Source of the DNA: Deltaproteobacteria bacterium
GTDB lineage: Bacteria; Myxococcota_A; UBA9160; UBA4427
Length of the DNA stretch: 64,000 nucleotides
Assembly (NCBI GenBank): GCA_029261855.1
Contig: JAJDAN010000078.1
Span: forward strand, 1-64,000
Direction: 5' to 3'
Position 1 is the first letter of the stretch. Each line of letters starts with the position of its first letter. A model generated the notes under the pieces. That model saw only the letters and a list, made by a program, of their open reading frames with translations, did no database searches and had not been told where the DNA came from. This document shows, piece by piece, positions 33,921 to 44,464 of the stretch. Position numbers and translations under genes: made by a program.

Positions 33921-34769
33921 GTGAGCAGTCGCGTCAAGGCGAGACTCCTGTCGGGGCGAGATCGCGACGTTGCGATCGCCTTGCTCGAGAGGGACCCGCT
34001 GCACAACCTGCAGCTGCTCGACCTGGTCTCGCGACTGGGACGCCCGGCCCTCGCGGGCGAGGCGCCGCCGCAGCTCGTCGGGGCCTGGTCCGGGCGCACC
34101 CTCGCGGGTGTCGCGTCGGTCCGGCCGAGCCTGGTGCTCTCGGAAGGCGCAGACGAGCAGATGCTCGACGCCTGGATGCCCTTCTTCGAAGTCGTCCCGT
34201 CGGGCCTGATGAAGAGTGGCTGGGATCCCGTCACGCGCCTGTGGCAGGGCCTGTCCGATCGCGGGCGCGGTTGCCTGGTCGACCGGGACGAGACCGCCTA
34301 CGCGGTGGTCCCCGCGCGTTCGGTGCGCATGGATCCACCGCCGGGCGTCAAGATCCGGCCCGCCGGGGAGAGCGATCTCGAGGCGCTGGTCGAAGCCGCG
34401 CGCGCGAGCTTGCGCGAAGAGGGGCGTCCCGACCCGTTCGATGGCGACCCGCCGGGCTTCCGGCGCTGGGTGCGGGGCCGTCTGCCCCGGGCGCGGGTGG
34501 TCGAGGCCGACGGCCATGCCTTCTTCGTCGGTTATGCGGACGTCCGGCGGCCCGAGGGCTGGCTGGTGCAGGGGGTGTACACCTTCCCCCAGGCCCGTCG
34601 TCGCGGCTTCGCGGGCGCGGGCATGTCGGCCATCGTCCAGGAAGCGTTCGCGGCGGGGGCAGACCACGTACAGTTGGCGGTGGTGAGCGGGAATACCACC
34701 GCCGAGCGCCTCTACGAACGTCTCGGGTTCGAGCCCTTCGCGCGGCTCCGGACGATCTTGTTCCTGTAG
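33921..34769 (+). CDS. GNAT-family N-acetyltransferase
   Basis: 282 residues. The C-terminal half carries the GNAT acetyl-CoA-binding pattern: GVYTFPQARRRGFAGAGMSA (motif A, R-x-x-G-x-A/G loop) and VSGNTTAERLYERLGFEP. The N-terminal half (residues 1-140) is a degenerate GNAT-like or unrelated domain that begins RDVAIALLERDPLHNLQLLD, as in DUF4081-type acetyltransferases. The substrate is unknown. The GTG at 33921 lies 12 bp after the biotin-carrier gene, so co-transcription is likely, although the functional link is not clear. Confidence 0.82.
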   Translation: MSSRVKARLLSGRDRDVAIALLERDPLHNLQLLDLVSRLGRPALAGEAPPQLVGAWSGRTLAGVASVRPSLVLSEGADEQMLDAWMPFFEVVPSGLMKSGWDPVTRLWQGLSDRGRGCLVDRDETAYAVVPARSVRMDPPPGVKIRPAGESDLEALVEAARASLREEGRPDPFDGDPPGFRRWVRGRLPRARVVEADGHAFFVGYADVRRPEGWLVQGVYTFPQARRRGFAGAGMSAIVQEAFAAGADHVQLAVVSGNTTAERLYERLGFEPFARLRTILFL

Positions 34770-34871
34770 CCGGCGGGTTCGGTCGAGCGGTCTCGGTGCT
34801 GTCTCGGCTGCTACGCTCGGGCGTTCGTCGAGCGTTTCCCCCAACCGTTTCAATACTACAGGAGCACCCCC

Positions 34872-35735
34872 ATGGGCCTGCTGGAAGGCAAAGTCGTCGT
34901 CATCACCGGAGCCGGTGGCGGCATCGGCCGTGAACACGCACTCGCGATGGCGAAGGAAGGCGCAGCCATCGTCGTCAACGACCTCGGCGGATCCCGCGAC
35001 GGCAGCGGCGGCGGCTCGGCGATGGCCGACGAGACGGTCGAGTTGATCAAGAAGGCCGGCGGCGAAGCAGCCGCGAACTACGACAATGTGGCGACCGTCG
35101 AGGGCGGGCAGGGCATCCTGAAGAGCGCACTCGCCGCCTTCGACCAGGTAGACGTGCTCGTCAACAATGCCGGCATCTTGCGCGACAAGTCCTTCGCGAA
35201 CACCACCGAGGACTTGTGGGATCCCGTCATCGCCGTCCATCTCAAGGGCACCTACTGCGTGACCCATGCGGTCTACAACCACATGAAGGACCGCGGAGCC
35301 GGTGGCGTCATCATCAATACCTCGTCCACGTCGGGACTGAACGGCAACTTTGGTCAGTGCAACTACGGCGCGGCCAAGGCCGGTATCGCCGGTTTCAGCC
35401 GCTGCCTCGCCATCGAGGGCAAGAAGTACAACATCCGGGTGTTCGTTCTCGCGCCGGTCGCGCTCACGCGGCTGACCGAGGACCTCGGCGGCTTCGACGA
35501 CTCGTCGATGAAGGAACGCATGAACCCCGCCGCTGTGTCGCCGCTGGTGACGTACCTCGCCAGCGATCTCGCGAAGGACATGACCGGCAAGACCTTCTTC
35601 TGCGGCGGCGGTCGCATCGCGGAGATGCGGGTGGTCACCACGAAGGGCGCCACCAAGTCCGACCCGAGTCAGTTGTGGACGCCTGCGGAGATCGCAGAGC
35701 ACATGCAGTCTGGGGACATCCTGCTCCCCGATTGA
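34872..35735 (+). CDS. SDR related to peroxisomal multifunctional enzyme 2 (3-hydroxyacyl-CoA dehydrogenase type)
   Basis: 287-residue SDR. TGAGGGIGREHALAMAKEGA with VVNDLGGSRDGSG is the pattern of the dehydrogenase part of MFE-2/HSD17B4, which oxidises (3R)-hydroxyacyl-CoA in fatty acid or steroid side-chain breakdown. NNAGILRDKSF, STSGLNGNFGQCNYGAAKAG (active-site Ser, Tyr and Lys) follow. The C-terminus is longer than in FabG and ends WTPAEIAEHMQSGDILLP, matching the bacterial group. ACAGGAG precedes the ATG. It is a stand-alone protein without hydratase domain, about 100 bp upstream of plsB, suggesting a link to lipid metabolism. Confidence 0.85.
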   Translation: MGLLEGKVVVITGAGGGIGREHALAMAKEGAAIVVNDLGGSRDGSGGGSAMADETVELIKKAGGEAAANYDNVATVEGGQGILKSALAAFDQVDVLVNNAGILRDKSFANTTEDLWDPVIAVHLKGTYCVTHAVYNHMKDRGAGGVIINTSSTSGLNGNFGQCNYGAAKAGIAGFSRCLAIEGKKYNIRVFVLAPVALTRLTEDLGGFDDSSMKERMNPAAVSPLVTYLASDLAKDMTGKTFFCGGGRIAEMRVVTTKGATKSDPSQLWTPAEIAEHMQSGDILLPD

Positions 35736-35844
35736 GCGCTTCGTCCCGCGGGCGGCGGCCACCCCGGCCGTCGCCCGCCCCTCGTCCCGCCCATCCGCTC
35801 CGTCGCGTTGCCTTTCCTCGGGCGGGCTCGGTACCTTGATCGAG

Positions 35845-38556
35845 ATGTCCGACTCTCCCGAAGACCTGCCCGCAGTCGCGGAAATCGCTCCCGCCGATCC
35901 CCTGCTCGAACGCCTGGGGCTGCCCGCGAGCGCGGACCCCCAGTCGGCGATGGCGCCGCGCTTCAACATCTTCGTGCGCGCCTTCCAGAAGCGCTTCTTC
36001 GCGCACTTCGGCCTGGACGACACGACCGTCGCCCGGCTGCGCGATCTCGAGCAACGGGGAAACGTCATCTACGTGATGCGTTACTCGAGCCGGCTCGACT
36101 ACTTCCTCTTCAACACGGTCTTTGGCGGCTCGGGCTTGCGCCTGTCCGCGTTCGCGAATGGGATCCGCTTCCACTACTACCGGCCGCTGCTCGAGTGGCT
36201 GCGGATCGCCCTGCGCCGGAAGCGCACCCAGCCCAAGGCCCTCGACCGCAACGAGGCCCGCGAGCACGTGCGGGGCCTCGTCCGCGAGGGCACGTCCTTC
36301 TTCCTCTTCCTGCGGACCGAGCCGTTCCGGACCTGGCTGCGAGGGCGCCGCAAGCACCGCCAGGACGAACTCGACCTGCTCGAGGTGGCGGTGCGTGCAG
36401 TCTGGGCCGGCGAAAAGCCGACCTACGTCGTGCCCCTGTGCCTGTTCTGGCGCAAGGGTCCCCGCAGCGAGAGCCGCTTCCTGAATCTCGACTACGGGGC
36501 CCTGACCCGTCCCTCGGACCTGGCCAAGGTCACGCGCTTCCTCGCCACGTATCGCAGCCTCGCCATCAAGACGGGCGAGCCGATCGACCTGGTGCGCTTC
36601 ATTCGCGAGCAGGGCGAGCAGGTCGGCGCCGAGCGCATCGCCCGCAAGGTGCGCCGTTCCATCCTGATCTATCTGTATCGCGAAGAGAAGGTCGTGCAGG
36701 GGCCGACGCTGAGGACCTTGTCCCGCGTGCAGGACGATGTCCTCAACGATCCGGCGGTACAGGCAGCGATCGAGGAGCGCTCGCGATCGCCCAAGAGCTC
36801 GCGCGAACGTGCTCACGCCGAGGCCGAGAAGATGTTCCGCGAGATCGCCGCGCGGATGAATTCCACGTTGCTCGCGCTCTTCGACGCGGCACTGGCGCCG
36901 ATCTTCCGGCGCCTGTTCTCGTCGATCGAGGTCTCGGGGATCGAGCGCATGGCCGAGCTGGGCAAGCGGCACCCGATCCTGCTGCTCCCCAGCCATCGCT
37001 CGTACTTCGACTTCCTCCTGCTCTCGGTGGTGCTCTACCGGCACTTCATGTTGCCGCCACACATCGGCGCTCGCGAGAACATGGGCTTCGGCCCGTTCGG
37101 GTTCCTGTTCCGTCGCTGCGGTGCCTTCTTCATGCGCGCTTCCTTCGACGACCCGCTCTACCGACAGGTGTTCCGCGCGTACCTCGGGCACCTCGTGCGT
37201 GAGGGGCATACCCAGGAATTCTTCATCGAAGGCGGGCGATCGCGGACGGGCAAGTCCCTGGCGCCGCGGCTCGGCATGCTCAGCTGGGAGGTCGAGGCCT
37301 TCCTGGACAGCCAGCGCACGGACTTCCTCTTCGTCCCCGTGTCCATCGGCTACGAGCGCCTGGTCGAAGAGAGCACCATGGTCGACGAACTCGAGGGCGG
37401 CGAGAAGACCCGGGAGAGCATGATCGGCCTGGTGCGCGCGAGGAAGTACCTGCAGCGGCGCTTCGGCAGCGTCCACCTGGTCTTCGACGAGCCGATCTCC
37501 CTGGCGGGGGTCCTGGGCGAGAACCGAGCGCGCTTCGCCGACGACTTCATCGATCGCTGCGAGGCCGGGGAAGCCGAACGCCTGCGCGAAGAGAAGCGCG
37601 TCACCATCGAAGCCCTGGGCCACCGCATCGTCGAGAGCATCAACGGCGCGATGGTCGCCAACGCCACCTCGATCGCAGCCACGGTACTGCTCGGCGCTCC
37701 GCACCGGGGAGTGCGCCGGACCGAGCTGGTGGCTCGCATGAGCCAGATCGTCGAGCTGCTACGCCTCGAGGGCGTGACCCTGACGCCTGCCCTGACCGCC
37801 GCCCTCGAGGCGGACAAGGGAGGCTTCGAGGAGTCGATCGCGTTCCTGCGCCGAGCGGATCTGGTGGAGTCGCTGGACGATCCGCGCGGCGAGATCCTGT
37901 ACTACGCGGAATCCCGACGTCGCGCCCTCGACATCTACCGCAACTCGATCGCCCACTACCTGGCGACCGCGAGCTGTCTGGCGCGATCGATCCTGGCGGG
38001 GTCGTCGGACAAGGAGCTGCGCGACGACCTCGCGACCTGGCACGAGCTGCTGTACCGCGAGTTCTTCATTCCCAGCGACGAGGCGCTCACCAGTCGCTGC
38101 GATCGTCTGCTGCGCCACTTCGAAGAGGCCGGTTGGGCGCGCTGCCAGGGAGAAGCGTGGGCGGCGACGGAAGCGGGCGAACCCTTGCTGCGCTGCCTGG
38201 CGGAGCAGATCCGGGGCGTGATCGAAGCCTATGCGGCCTGCTGCTCGGCGCTGACCGTGCTCGAGCCGGTCGCAGGCGGGGACGCGGAGACGGTCGAGAT
38301 CGACAAGAAGGGCATTCGCAAGCAGGCGCAGCAATACTTCCGAAGTGCCGAGCTGCTCGGCGAGGCCGCGCGGCCCGAAGCGGCCAATGACACCACCTTC
38401 TCGAACGTCCTCGACCTGCTGGTCGAGCGCGGCATCCTGGTGGAGAAGCGGGCCGCGGGGCGGCGCTCTTCGGAATCGCTCTATGCCCGGGGGGAGGAGT
38501 GGGCGGCGCTCGCCGAGTTCCGCGAGCGTCTGGCAGGTGCACTCGCAGGTCGGTAG
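35845..38556 (+). CDS. plsB: Glycerol-3-phosphate 1-O-acyltransferase PlsB
   Basis: 903 residues, a little longer than E. coli PlsB (about 807). It acylates sn-1 of glycerol-3-phosphate at the inner membrane, the first step of phospholipid synthesis. The catalytic block is complete: LLPSHRSYFDF (HxxxxD, about residue 384), GAFFMRASF, FFIEGGRSRTGK (about 460) and VPVSIGYERLVEE. The N-terminal region contains a second, non-catalytic copy of the fold (VIYVMRYSSRLDYFLFN, Arg instead of the His). An ATG at 35845 is used; a TTG three codons upstream is an alternative. The C-terminal 300 residues are helical and specific to this family. Confidence 0.93.
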   Translation: MSDSPEDLPAVAEIAPADPLLERLGLPASADPQSAMAPRFNIFVRAFQKRFFAHFGLDDTTVARLRDLEQRGNVIYVMRYSSRLDYFLFNTVFGGSGLRLSAFANGIRFHYYRPLLEWLRIALRRKRTQPKALDRNEAREHVRGLVREGTSFFLFLRTEPFRTWLRGRRKHRQDELDLLEVAVRAVWAGEKPTYVVPLCLFWRKGPRSESRFLNLDYGALTRPSDLAKVTRFLATYRSLAIKTGEPIDLVRFIREQGEQVGAERIARKVRRSILIYLYREEKVVQGPTLRTLSRVQDDVLNDPAVQAAIEERSRSPKSSRERAHAEAEKMFREIAARMNSTLLALFDAALAPIFRRLFSSIEVSGIERMAELGKRHPILLLPSHRSYFDFLLLSVVLYRHFMLPPHIGARENMGFGPFGFLFRRCGAFFMRASFDDPLYRQVFRAYLGHLVREGHTQEFFIEGGRSRTGKSLAPRLGMLSWEVEAFLDSQRTDFLFVPVSIGYERLVEESTMVDELEGGEKTRESMIGLVRARKYLQRRFGSVHLVFDEPISLAGVLGENRARFADDFIDRCEAGEAERLREEKRVTIEALGHRIVESINGAMVANATSIAATVLLGAPHRGVRRTELVARMSQIVELLRLEGVTLTPALTAALEADKGGFEESIAFLRRADLVESLDDPRGEILYYAESRRRALDIYRNSIAHYLATASCLARSILAGSSDKELRDDLATWHELLYREFFIPSDEALTSRCDRLLRHFEEAGWARCQGEAWAATEAGEPLLRCLAEQIRGVIEAYAACCSALTVLEPVAGGDAETVEIDKKGIRKQAQQYFRSAELLGEAARPEAANDTTFSNVLDLLVERGILVEKRAAGRRSSESLYARGEEWAALAEFRERLAGALAGR

Positions 38557-38615
38557 GTTCTGCGCCCCCCTGGATTCCCCCGGGCGGGCGAGAAGTACCC
38601 ACGAGAGTCCCCTGC

Positions 38616-39017
38616 ATGGCCCCCAACTCCGACCCCAAACAGCAGCTCGACTTCCAGAAGGGCAACGGGCTCGTCACCGCCATCGCCCAGGACGACGCCA
38701 CCGGCGACATCATGATGGTGGCCTTCATGAACGAGCAGGCCTTCGATCTCACCGTCGAAACGGGTGAGGTCCACTACTGGAGCCGGTCGCGCAACAAGCT
38801 CTGGTACAAGGGGGAGGAGAGCGGCAACACCCAGCAGGTCAAGTCGATGTACATCGACTGCGACGGCGACGTGGTGTTGCTCAAGATCGAGCAGAAGGGC
38901 GGCGCCGCGTGCCACACCGGCCGCAGGAGCTGCTTCTTCCGAAAGCTCGAGGAGGGCGGCGACTACGAGGTCGTGAGCGAGCCCCTCTTCGACCCCAAAG
39001 AGGTCTACAAGAAATGA
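38616..39017 (+). CDS. hisI: Phosphoribosyl-AMP cyclohydrolase
   Basis: 133 residues. HisI opens the purine ring of phosphoribosyl-AMP in step three of histidine synthesis. The metal-binding DCDGD and CHTGRRSCFFR motifs are intact, together with VAFMNEQAFDLT and HYWSRSRNKLWYKGEESG. It is a free-standing cyclohydrolase without the HisE domain. The ATG at 38616 is used because the family N-terminus begins there. Its stop overlaps the hisG start (ATGA). The rest of the histidine pathway is not in the window. Confidence 0.96.
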   Translation: MAPNSDPKQQLDFQKGNGLVTAIAQDDATGDIMMVAFMNEQAFDLTVETGEVHYWSRSRNKLWYKGEESGNTQQVKSMYIDCDGDVVLLKIEQKGGAACHTGRRSCFFRKLEEGGDYEVVSEPLFDPKEVYKK

Positions 39018-39901
39018 GCGAGAAGAGCGCGAAGGTCCTGCGTCTGGGGCTGCCCAAGGGCACCCTGCAGGACACCACCCAGATGCTCCTCGCCCGGGCG
39101 GGCTTCGACGTACGCTATTCGAGCCGGTCCTACTTCCCGTCGATCAATGATCCCGAGATCGAATGTATTCTCATTCGGCCCCAGGAAATGGCGCGCTACG
39201 TGGCCCAGGGTGCCATGGACTGCGGCATCGCCGGTCACGACTGGATCGAGGAGAACCGCGTCGACGTCGTCGAGGTGGCGAACCTCGAGGCGCCCTGGCC
39301 CAACTACGCACCGATTCGTTGGGTGCTCGCGGTCAAGCGCGGCTCGGGATTCGAGAAGATCCAGGACCTCGAAGGCAAGCGCATCGCGAGCGAGGCCGTC
39401 GGGCTGGCCGAGAAGCACTTCGAGAAGCACGGCGTCAAAGCACACATCGAGTTCTCCTGGGGAGCCACCGAGGTCAAGCCCCCGGTGCTGGCCGACGCCA
39501 TCATCGACGTGACGGATTCCGGCGCCAGCCTGCGTGCCAACGATCTCGAGGTGATCGACACCATCCTCGCCAGTACGCCGCGCTTCGTGGCCAACCGCGC
39601 CGCCAGCGAGGACCCGTGGAAGCGAGCCAAGATGGAACAGCTGCGGCTGCTGATGCTGGGCGCCATCGCGGCGGCGAGCCAGGTCAACCTGTCGATGAAC
39701 GTTCCCCGGGATCTTCTCGCCAAGATCCTCGAGATGCTGCCGGCGCTCAATACGCCGACCTTGTCGCCTCTGGCCGACGACAGCTGGGTCGAGGTGACGA
39801 CCGTCGTCGAGGAGAAGATCGTTCGCGAGATCATCGTGCAGCTGTCCGAGGCCGGCGCGCGCGGGATCATCGAGACGCCGCTGACCAAGATCGTCCACTA
39901 G
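39014..39901 (+). CDS. hisG: ATP phosphoribosyltransferase, long form
   Basis: 295 residues. HisG condenses ATP and PRPP in the first, feedback-controlled step of histidine synthesis. Domain order: bilobed catalytic part (LGLPKGTLQDTT, GAMDCGIAGHDWIEE, the PRPP-binding IIDVTDSGASLRAN) and an ACT-like C-terminal regulatory domain (LNTPTLSPLADDSWVEVTTVVEEK...ARGIIETPLTKIV). It is the long form that binds histidine itself and does not need HisZ. It overlaps hisI by 4 bp, and a Nudix gene follows 23 bp downstream. Confidence 0.96.
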   Translation: MSEKSAKVLRLGLPKGTLQDTTQMLLARAGFDVRYSSRSYFPSINDPEIECILIRPQEMARYVAQGAMDCGIAGHDWIEENRVDVVEVANLEAPWPNYAPIRWVLAVKRGSGFEKIQDLEGKRIASEAVGLAEKHFEKHGVKAHIEFSWGATEVKPPVLADAIIDVTDSGASLRANDLEVIDTILASTPRFVANRAASEDPWKRAKMEQLRLLMLGAIAAASQVNLSMNVPRDLLAKILEMLPALNTPTLSPLADDSWVEVTTVVEEKIVREIIVQLSEAGARGIIETPLTKIVH

Positions 39902-39924
39902 CGGTCTCGGGGGACGCCCGGCCC

Positions 39925-40470
39925 GTGAAGCTATTCAACGTCACCGGCGCTGCCTGGAGCTACACCCGCATCGCGTGGTGGGGCATCGTCGCGCCGCGCA
40001 CCGAGAGGGCACCCCTGGTGCTCGCTCAGGCCGTGATCCGCGACGGCAGCCGCGTGCTGCTCGCGGTGCGCAGCGATCTCTGGGGCTGGGAGCTCCCGGG
40101 CGGGACCGTCGAGCCCGGGGAGTCGGTCGAGAACGCGCTGCGGCGGGAGGTTCTCGAGGAGACGGGGCTCGAGATCGACGTCGACCGCCACGTCGGCGAC
40201 TACCACCGCACCGGCTTCCGTCCCCACACCGCCAAGGTGTACGCCGCCCACGCCGTCGGGGGTTGCCTTCGAACCAGCGACGAGACCCGTGACGTCGACT
40301 GGTTCGACGCCGACCGCTTTCCGGAGACGCTGTTCCCCTGGTACCGAGAGCCCCTGGCCGACTGCTTCGCCGGGGAAGAGCCGGTGACGCGACGCGAGCG
40401 CCAGGGCGTCGCGAGCATCCTCGCCGGGATGCGCATCGATCTCGCGATGCGTCTCGGCAAGGGCGATTAG
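39925..40470 (+). CDS. Nudix hydrolase
   Basis: 181 residues with a complete Nudix box from [17 protein letters not shown] to EETGLEI (G-x5-E-x7-REV-x-EE-x-GL), which hydrolyses nucleoside diphosphates linked to another moiety. It has an N-terminal extension of about 35 residues ([17 protein letters not shown]) that could be a membrane-interacting or substrate-recognition segment. The GTG at 39925 lies 23 bp after hisG. Its TAG stop overlaps the TAA stop of the converging nasA gene (TTAG), leaving no room for a terminator between them. Confidence 0.88.
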   Translation: MKLFNVTGAAWSYTRIAWWGIVAPRTERAPLVLAQAVIRDGSRVLLAVRSDLWGWELPGGTVEPGESVENALRREVLEETGLEIDVDRHVGDYHRTGFRPHTAKVYAAHAVGGCLRTSDETRDVDWFDADRFPETLFPWYREPLADCFAGEEPVTRRERQGVASILAGMRIDLAMRLGKGD

Positions 40471-42707
40471 AGCCGTTCGATCCGAGCGGCGCAGTGCTTG
40501 TAGGAAGGCTGGTGAGAGATCGGGTCGAAGCAGGCCAGGGTCAGCTGGTTCGTGTTGGAGTCGTGCATCGGCAGGAAGAGCTGGCCCGGCTGCACACCGC
40601 TCCCGATCACCGCGTGTGCCTCGAGACTGCCGCGCCGCGTCTCGACCTGCACCCGGTCTTCGGGCGCGATCCCGAGGCGCTGCGCGTCCGTGGCGTGGAT
40701 CTCGACGTACGGTCCCCTTCGGTGCAGCTTCTGCAGCACCGCCGACTTCGCGGTGCGAGTCTCCGTGTGCCACTGGCTCGACGAACCGCGGCCGGTCAGC
40801 AGCGCGAACGGGTAGTCGGCATTCGGTGCTTCGGGCAGGGGCGAGACCGGCGCGAAGCAGAAGAGGGCGCGAGCGTTCTCACGGTAGAAACGGCCATCGG
40901 CGAAGAGCCGTCGCTCACTGCGGGTGACGGGCTCACCTTCGGGCAGAGGCCATTGCAGGCCGCCGGCGGCGTCGATCGCCGCATAGTCGGAGATCCCGCT
41001 GACGTCGCAGGGCCGTCCGCGGGACAGTTCCTTGAGGACCTGGAAGACGTCCTCGGGCGTGTCCCAACCGGCGAACCAATCCCGGCAGCCCCAGGCTTCC
41101 GCCACGAGCTGGAAGATGTGGAAGTCGGCGAGCGCCCGTCCCGGCGCCCGGCGCACCTTCTGGAGCAAGCCGAAGCGTCGCTCCGAATTGATGAAGGTGC
41201 CCTCCTTTTCGCCCCAACCCGCGGCGGGCAGAACCAGGTCCGCCAGCTCCGCCGTCTCCGTGGTCGTGTAGAGATCCTGGACGACGAGGAAGTCGAGCTT
41301 CGCGATCGCCTCCCGGAACGCCGCCTGCTCGATCCAGGAGTGCCCCGGGTTCGTGGCCACGACCCACAACCCGCGGATGCGACCCGCGTGGATGCCCTCG
41401 ATGATCTCGTCGTAGGCAAGGCTGTTCTGGTCGGGGATGCGGCCGGCCGGAACGCCCAGGATGTCGGCAACTTCCCGGCGGTGGCCCGGGTTCTCGAAGT
41501 CGCGTCCGGCGAACAGGTTCGTGGTATTGCTGAAGAGGCGGGAACCCATGGCGTTGCATTGACCGGTGATGGAGTTCGCGCCGGTGCCCGGTCGCCCGAT
41601 GTTGCCCGTCAGCAGGGCGAGGTCGATCAGTGACTGGGCCACGCGTACCGCCTCGTGCCCTTGATTGACGCCCATCGTCCACCAGAAGGACACGGCTTTT
41701 CCTTCGTGGATGCTGCGCGCCAGCGCATGCAGCCGGTTCGCCGGAATGCCCGTCGCCGCTTCGACTGCCTCGGGCTTGAAGGCGCGCACGTGGTCGGCGA
41801 AGGCTTCGAAGCCCTCGGTGTGGGCGTCGACGAAGCTGCGGTCGACCCAACCGTTCTCGATCAGGATGTGGGCGACACCGTAGAAGAACGACAGGTCCGA
41901 TCGTGGCTCGATGGCGTAGTGGTCCGTCGCCGCTTCGGCGGTCTCGGTGCGGCGGGGGTCGACGACGATGATTTCGGGGGCGTTCGGGTTCTTGCAGATG
42001 CGTTCCCATTGGATCGGGTGTGCGATGCAGAGATTCGAGCCCACCAGCACGATCACGTCCGACGCTTCGAAGTCCGCGTAGCTGTAGGGGGGTGCGTCGA
42101 ACCCGAAGCTCTCCTTGTAGGCGGAGACGGCTGTCGCCATGCACTGACGCGTATTTCCGTCTCCGTGGATCATGCCCATGCCGATCTTCGCCAGGGCGCC
42201 GAGGTAGATCATTTCTTCCGTGGCGATCTGGCCGGTGCTGAGGAACGCGACGGATTCCGGGCCGTGCCGTTGCTGGATGGACTTGAACTCGGTGCAGAAG
42301 CGGTCGAGTGCGACGTCCCATGTGACGGGCTGCAGCGCGCCGTTTGCGCCGCGCAGCAGGGGGTCGAGGGCGCGGTCCTCGGCGTCGAGGGGTGACAGCG
42401 CCTCCCAGCCCTTGGGACACGCCATGCCGAGATTCACGGGATAGCGGGGGTCGGGAGAGAGGTTCGTGGCGACGCCCTGCTGCAGATGGGCGGTGAGACC
42501 GCAGCCCGTCGAGCAGAAGCCACACACGAGGGTCGTCGTCGCGGTCGGCTCGAGCCGACTCGGAACCTGACCGAGCCCGAAGCGCCCAGGCGCCCGCAGC
42601 AGGTCGCGGGTCAGCGGCCCGTCCCACTGACGGACCAGGTCCTGGACGGTGTCGCGCAGGGTGCGCCGATCGTTCGGCGCGGATGCATCTCGGGAGTCGC
42701 TCGTCAT
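40467..42707 (-). CDS. nasA: Assimilatory nitrate reductase, molybdopterin catalytic subunit (NasA/NarB type)
   Basis: 746-residue Mo-bisMGD oxidoreductase. An N-terminal [4Fe-4S] site has C62, C65, C69 and C97 ([10 protein letters not shown] and CPKGW). [17 protein letters not shown] contains C189, the probable molybdenum ligand, as in NarB/NasA and periplasmic Nap. Further segments [21 protein letters not shown] and the C-terminal MDP domain ([16 protein letters not shown]) are typical. No twin-arginine leader is present, so the enzyme is cytoplasmic, supporting nitrate assimilation. The C-terminal [2Fe-2S] BFD domain seen in some NasA proteins is absent. AGGA precedes the ATG at 42707. The DmsB-DmsC fusion gene lies 59 bp upstream in the same direction and likely supplies electrons. 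Confidence 0.88.
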   Translation of the reverse strand: MTSDSRDASAPNDRRTLRDTVQDLVRQWDGPLTRDLLRAPGRFGLGQVPSRLEPTATTTLVCGFCSTGCGLTAHLQQGVATNLSPDPRYPVNLGMACPKGWEALSPLDAEDRALDPLLRGANGALQPVTWDVALDRFCTEFKSIQQRHGPESVAFLSTGQIATEEMIYLGALAKIGMGMIHGDGNTRQCMATAVSAYKESFGFDAPPYSYADFEASDVIVLVGSNLCIAHPIQWERICKNPNAPEIIVVDPRRTETAEAATDHYAIEPRSDLSFFYGVAHILIENGWVDRSFVDAHTEGFEAFADHVRAFKPEAVEAATGIPANRLHALARSIHEGKAVSFWWTMGVNQGHEAVRVAQSLIDLALLTGNIGRPGTGANSITGQCNAMGSRLFSNTTNLFAGRDFENPGHRREVADILGVPAGRIPDQNSLAYDEIIEGIHAGRIRGLWVVATNPGHSWIEQAAFREAIAKLDFLVVQDLYTTTETAELADLVLPAAGWGEKEGTFINSERRFGLLQKVRRAPGRALADFHIFQLVAEAWGCRDWFAGWDTPEDVFQVLKELSRGRPCDVSGISDYAAIDAAGGLQWPLPEGEPVTRSERRLFADGRFYRENARALFCFAPVSPLPEAPNADYPFALLTGRGSSSQWHTETRTAKSAVLQKLHRRGPYVEIHATDAQRLGIAPEDRVQVETRRGSLEAHAVIGSGVQPGQLFLPMHDSNTNQLTLACFDPISHQPSYKHCAARIERL

Positions 42708-42719
42708 GGGGTCCTATGG

Positions 42720-42763
42720 GTACGTAGGTAGGTAGGTCGGTCGGTCGGTAGGTAGGTCGGTTC
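42720..42763. repeat. Tetranucleotide repeat (GGTA/GGTC) between dmsBC-like gene and nasA
   Basis: A run of about ten alternating GGTA and GGTC units lies in the 59-bp gap just upstream of the nasA ribosome-binding site. Slippage could change the spacing between the two genes, but not a reading frame. Confidence 0.85.
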
Positions 42764-42766
42764 CGG

Positions 42767-44464
42767 CTACAGCCCCGGCATGGCCCGGCTGGCCTCGCTC
42801 GTGAAGAAGAGATGTCGTTCGAGCAACTCGCCCGCGGTGGCCGCAGCCAGGGCCAGGATCGCCAATGCCGCGCCGGGCCCGGGACCGCCCAGGAGTGGCG
42901 CGAGCCCGGTTGCCGTCAGCGCCAGGCCGGCCGCGCCAAGGCGGAGGCCGAAGCGCACGCGCAGGGGACCGAGCAGCAGACGCGCGGTGCCGCCCAACGC
43001 CGTCGGGTTGCGGCGCTCCCCCAGGATGGCTGACTCGACGACCCCCTTCCCGATCAACCCCGCAGCGGCCGCAACCGCGAGCCCGAACGAGAGCGTCGTC
43101 GGCGGTTCGGGTACGCACACGAGCACGGCGGCCAGGCCGGCCAGAGTGCCGAGTGTCAGGGCGGTTCCGAAGAACAGCGCCGCCGTCCGCGGCATTCCCC
43201 ACAGCGGCCGACCGGTGTCGGCGTAGATCATCGCCGAGCAGAAGATCCCGAGAGCGCCGATGCCAACGACGGCACCGGACAACCAGGGCACGGCCGGAGT
43301 CGTCCACGAAATCGTCGAGGCGAGCACGCCTGCGAGTGCGGTGTTCGCGTCCGGCAAGCGTTCCTGGATCGCGGGCAGGGTCAGCGCACCGGCGAGCGCC
43401 GCGGCCAGACCCAGGAAGGGCCCCAGGACGACGATCTCCCGGCTCATCCACGAGGTCCGCAGTCCGAGGAACGCGCGGAAGGCGTACCGGGGTCGCCCGA
43501 GATGGGCGGTGCTGGCGCCCATGCCGAGGCCGGCGGCGGCGAGCCCGGCGGTAGCGAGGGCGGCGTGCAGGGTGCCCGTCTCCGCATCGGCGTCCCATCC
43601 CATGATCCAGCCGATCCCTGCGTCGACGGCGAAGATGCCGACGGCCAGCTGCACGAGCACCAGCATGATCGCCAGCGGATCGTGGGCCGGGCGCGGCTCC
43701 GCGGCGTAGAGGTTCGCCGGGGCGTACTCCCGGCGCGGGCGACGGCTGACGTAGCGGGTCGTCGGGCGCGTCACGGACGACGCGGGCATGGCACCCGGAC
43801 CCACGGCCAGCAGTCGGTCCGGCCGCGGCAGATCCCGGTCGACGACGCTGATCGAGATCGCGTCGTTGGGGCAGCCCTGCACGCACGCCGGCGCCTCGCC
43901 TTCGGCCAGGCGTCCCGCGCACATGTCGCACTTGCGCACGATGCCGAGTTCCGGGCGGTACTGCGGGACGTCGTAGGGGCATTTGAGCAGGCAGTACTGG
44001 CACCCGATGCACTGGTCGTCGAGGTGGCGGACGATGCCCGTGAAGGGGTCCTTGTCGTACGCCTGCACCGGGCAGCCGGACAGGCAGCCGGGGTCTTCGC
44101 AGTGATGGCAGGCCGTGGTCACGGTCTGCACCGCGGGCCCCGTATCCACCTGGGCGACCAGGGTACCGACGGCGCGCCAGGTCTCGTCCTCGCCCAGCCC
44201 GTTGAGGTTGTGGCAGGCGGTCACGCACGCCTTGCAGCCCGTACAGGCATCGAGGTCGACGCGGAAGGCGTATTGCTGGCCGGGGCCCGGTGGCGACGCG
44301 GGCAGCAGCTCGTGATAGCTGCCGACTCCCGATGGTCCTTCTTCGTGCCGGGTCGCGAAGCGCTCGACGGCAGTCAGCTGCGACTGCTCCTCGAGCAGCA
44401 GGTCCACCAGTCGGGGGACGCCGTCGGGATCGCCCGCGGAATCGAGTTCCGGTGCGGCGGTCAT
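42767..44464 (-). CDS. DmsB-DmsC-like fusion: 4Fe-4S ferredoxin domain plus membrane anchor
   Basis: 565 residues. The N-terminal 230 residues form a DmsB/NrfC-type four-cluster ferredoxin: [41 protein letters not shown], then CDMC and CVQGCP. The C-terminal part (from about 275) has about eight hydrophobic helices and resembles DmsC, the quinol-oxidising anchor ([40 protein letters not shown]). Fusion of electron-transfer and anchor subunits in one chain is unusual. Together with NasA it would form a membrane-anchored cytoplasmic-facing nitrate reductase fed by quinol. It is divergent from narK, with a 394-bp intergenic region. Confidence 0.88.
   Translation of the reverse strand: MTAAPELDSAGDPDGVPRLVDLLLEEQSQLTAVERFATRHEEGPSGVGSYHELLPASPPGPGQQYAFRVDLDACTGCKACVTACHNLNGLGEDETWRAVGTLVAQVDTGPAVQTVTTACHHCEDPGCLSGCPVQAYDKDPFTGIVRHLDDQCIGCQYCLLKCPYDVPQYRPELGIVRKCDMCAGRLAEGEAPACVQGCPNDAISISVVDRDLPRPDRLLAVGPGAMPASSVTRPTTRYVSRRPRREYAPANLYAAEPRPAHDPLAIMLVLVQLAVGIFAVDAGIGWIMGWDADAETGTLHAALATAGLAAAGLGMGASTAHLGRPRYAFRAFLGLRTSWMSREIVVLGPFLGLAAALAGALTLPAIQERLPDANTALAGVLASTISWTTPAVPWLSGAVVGIGALGIFCSAMIYADTGRPLWGMPRTAALFFGTALTLGTLAGLAAVLVCVPEPPTTLSFGLAVAAAAGLIGKGVVESAILGERRNPTALGGTARLLLGPLRVRFGLRLGAAGLALTATGLAPLLGGPGPGAALAILALAAATAGELLERHLFFTSEASRAMPGL

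Noticed and set aside
33438-36068. 876-codon minus-strand frame across ffh start, GNAT and SDR
   Set aside because: It covers several well-supported plus-strand genes and shows no family similarity.
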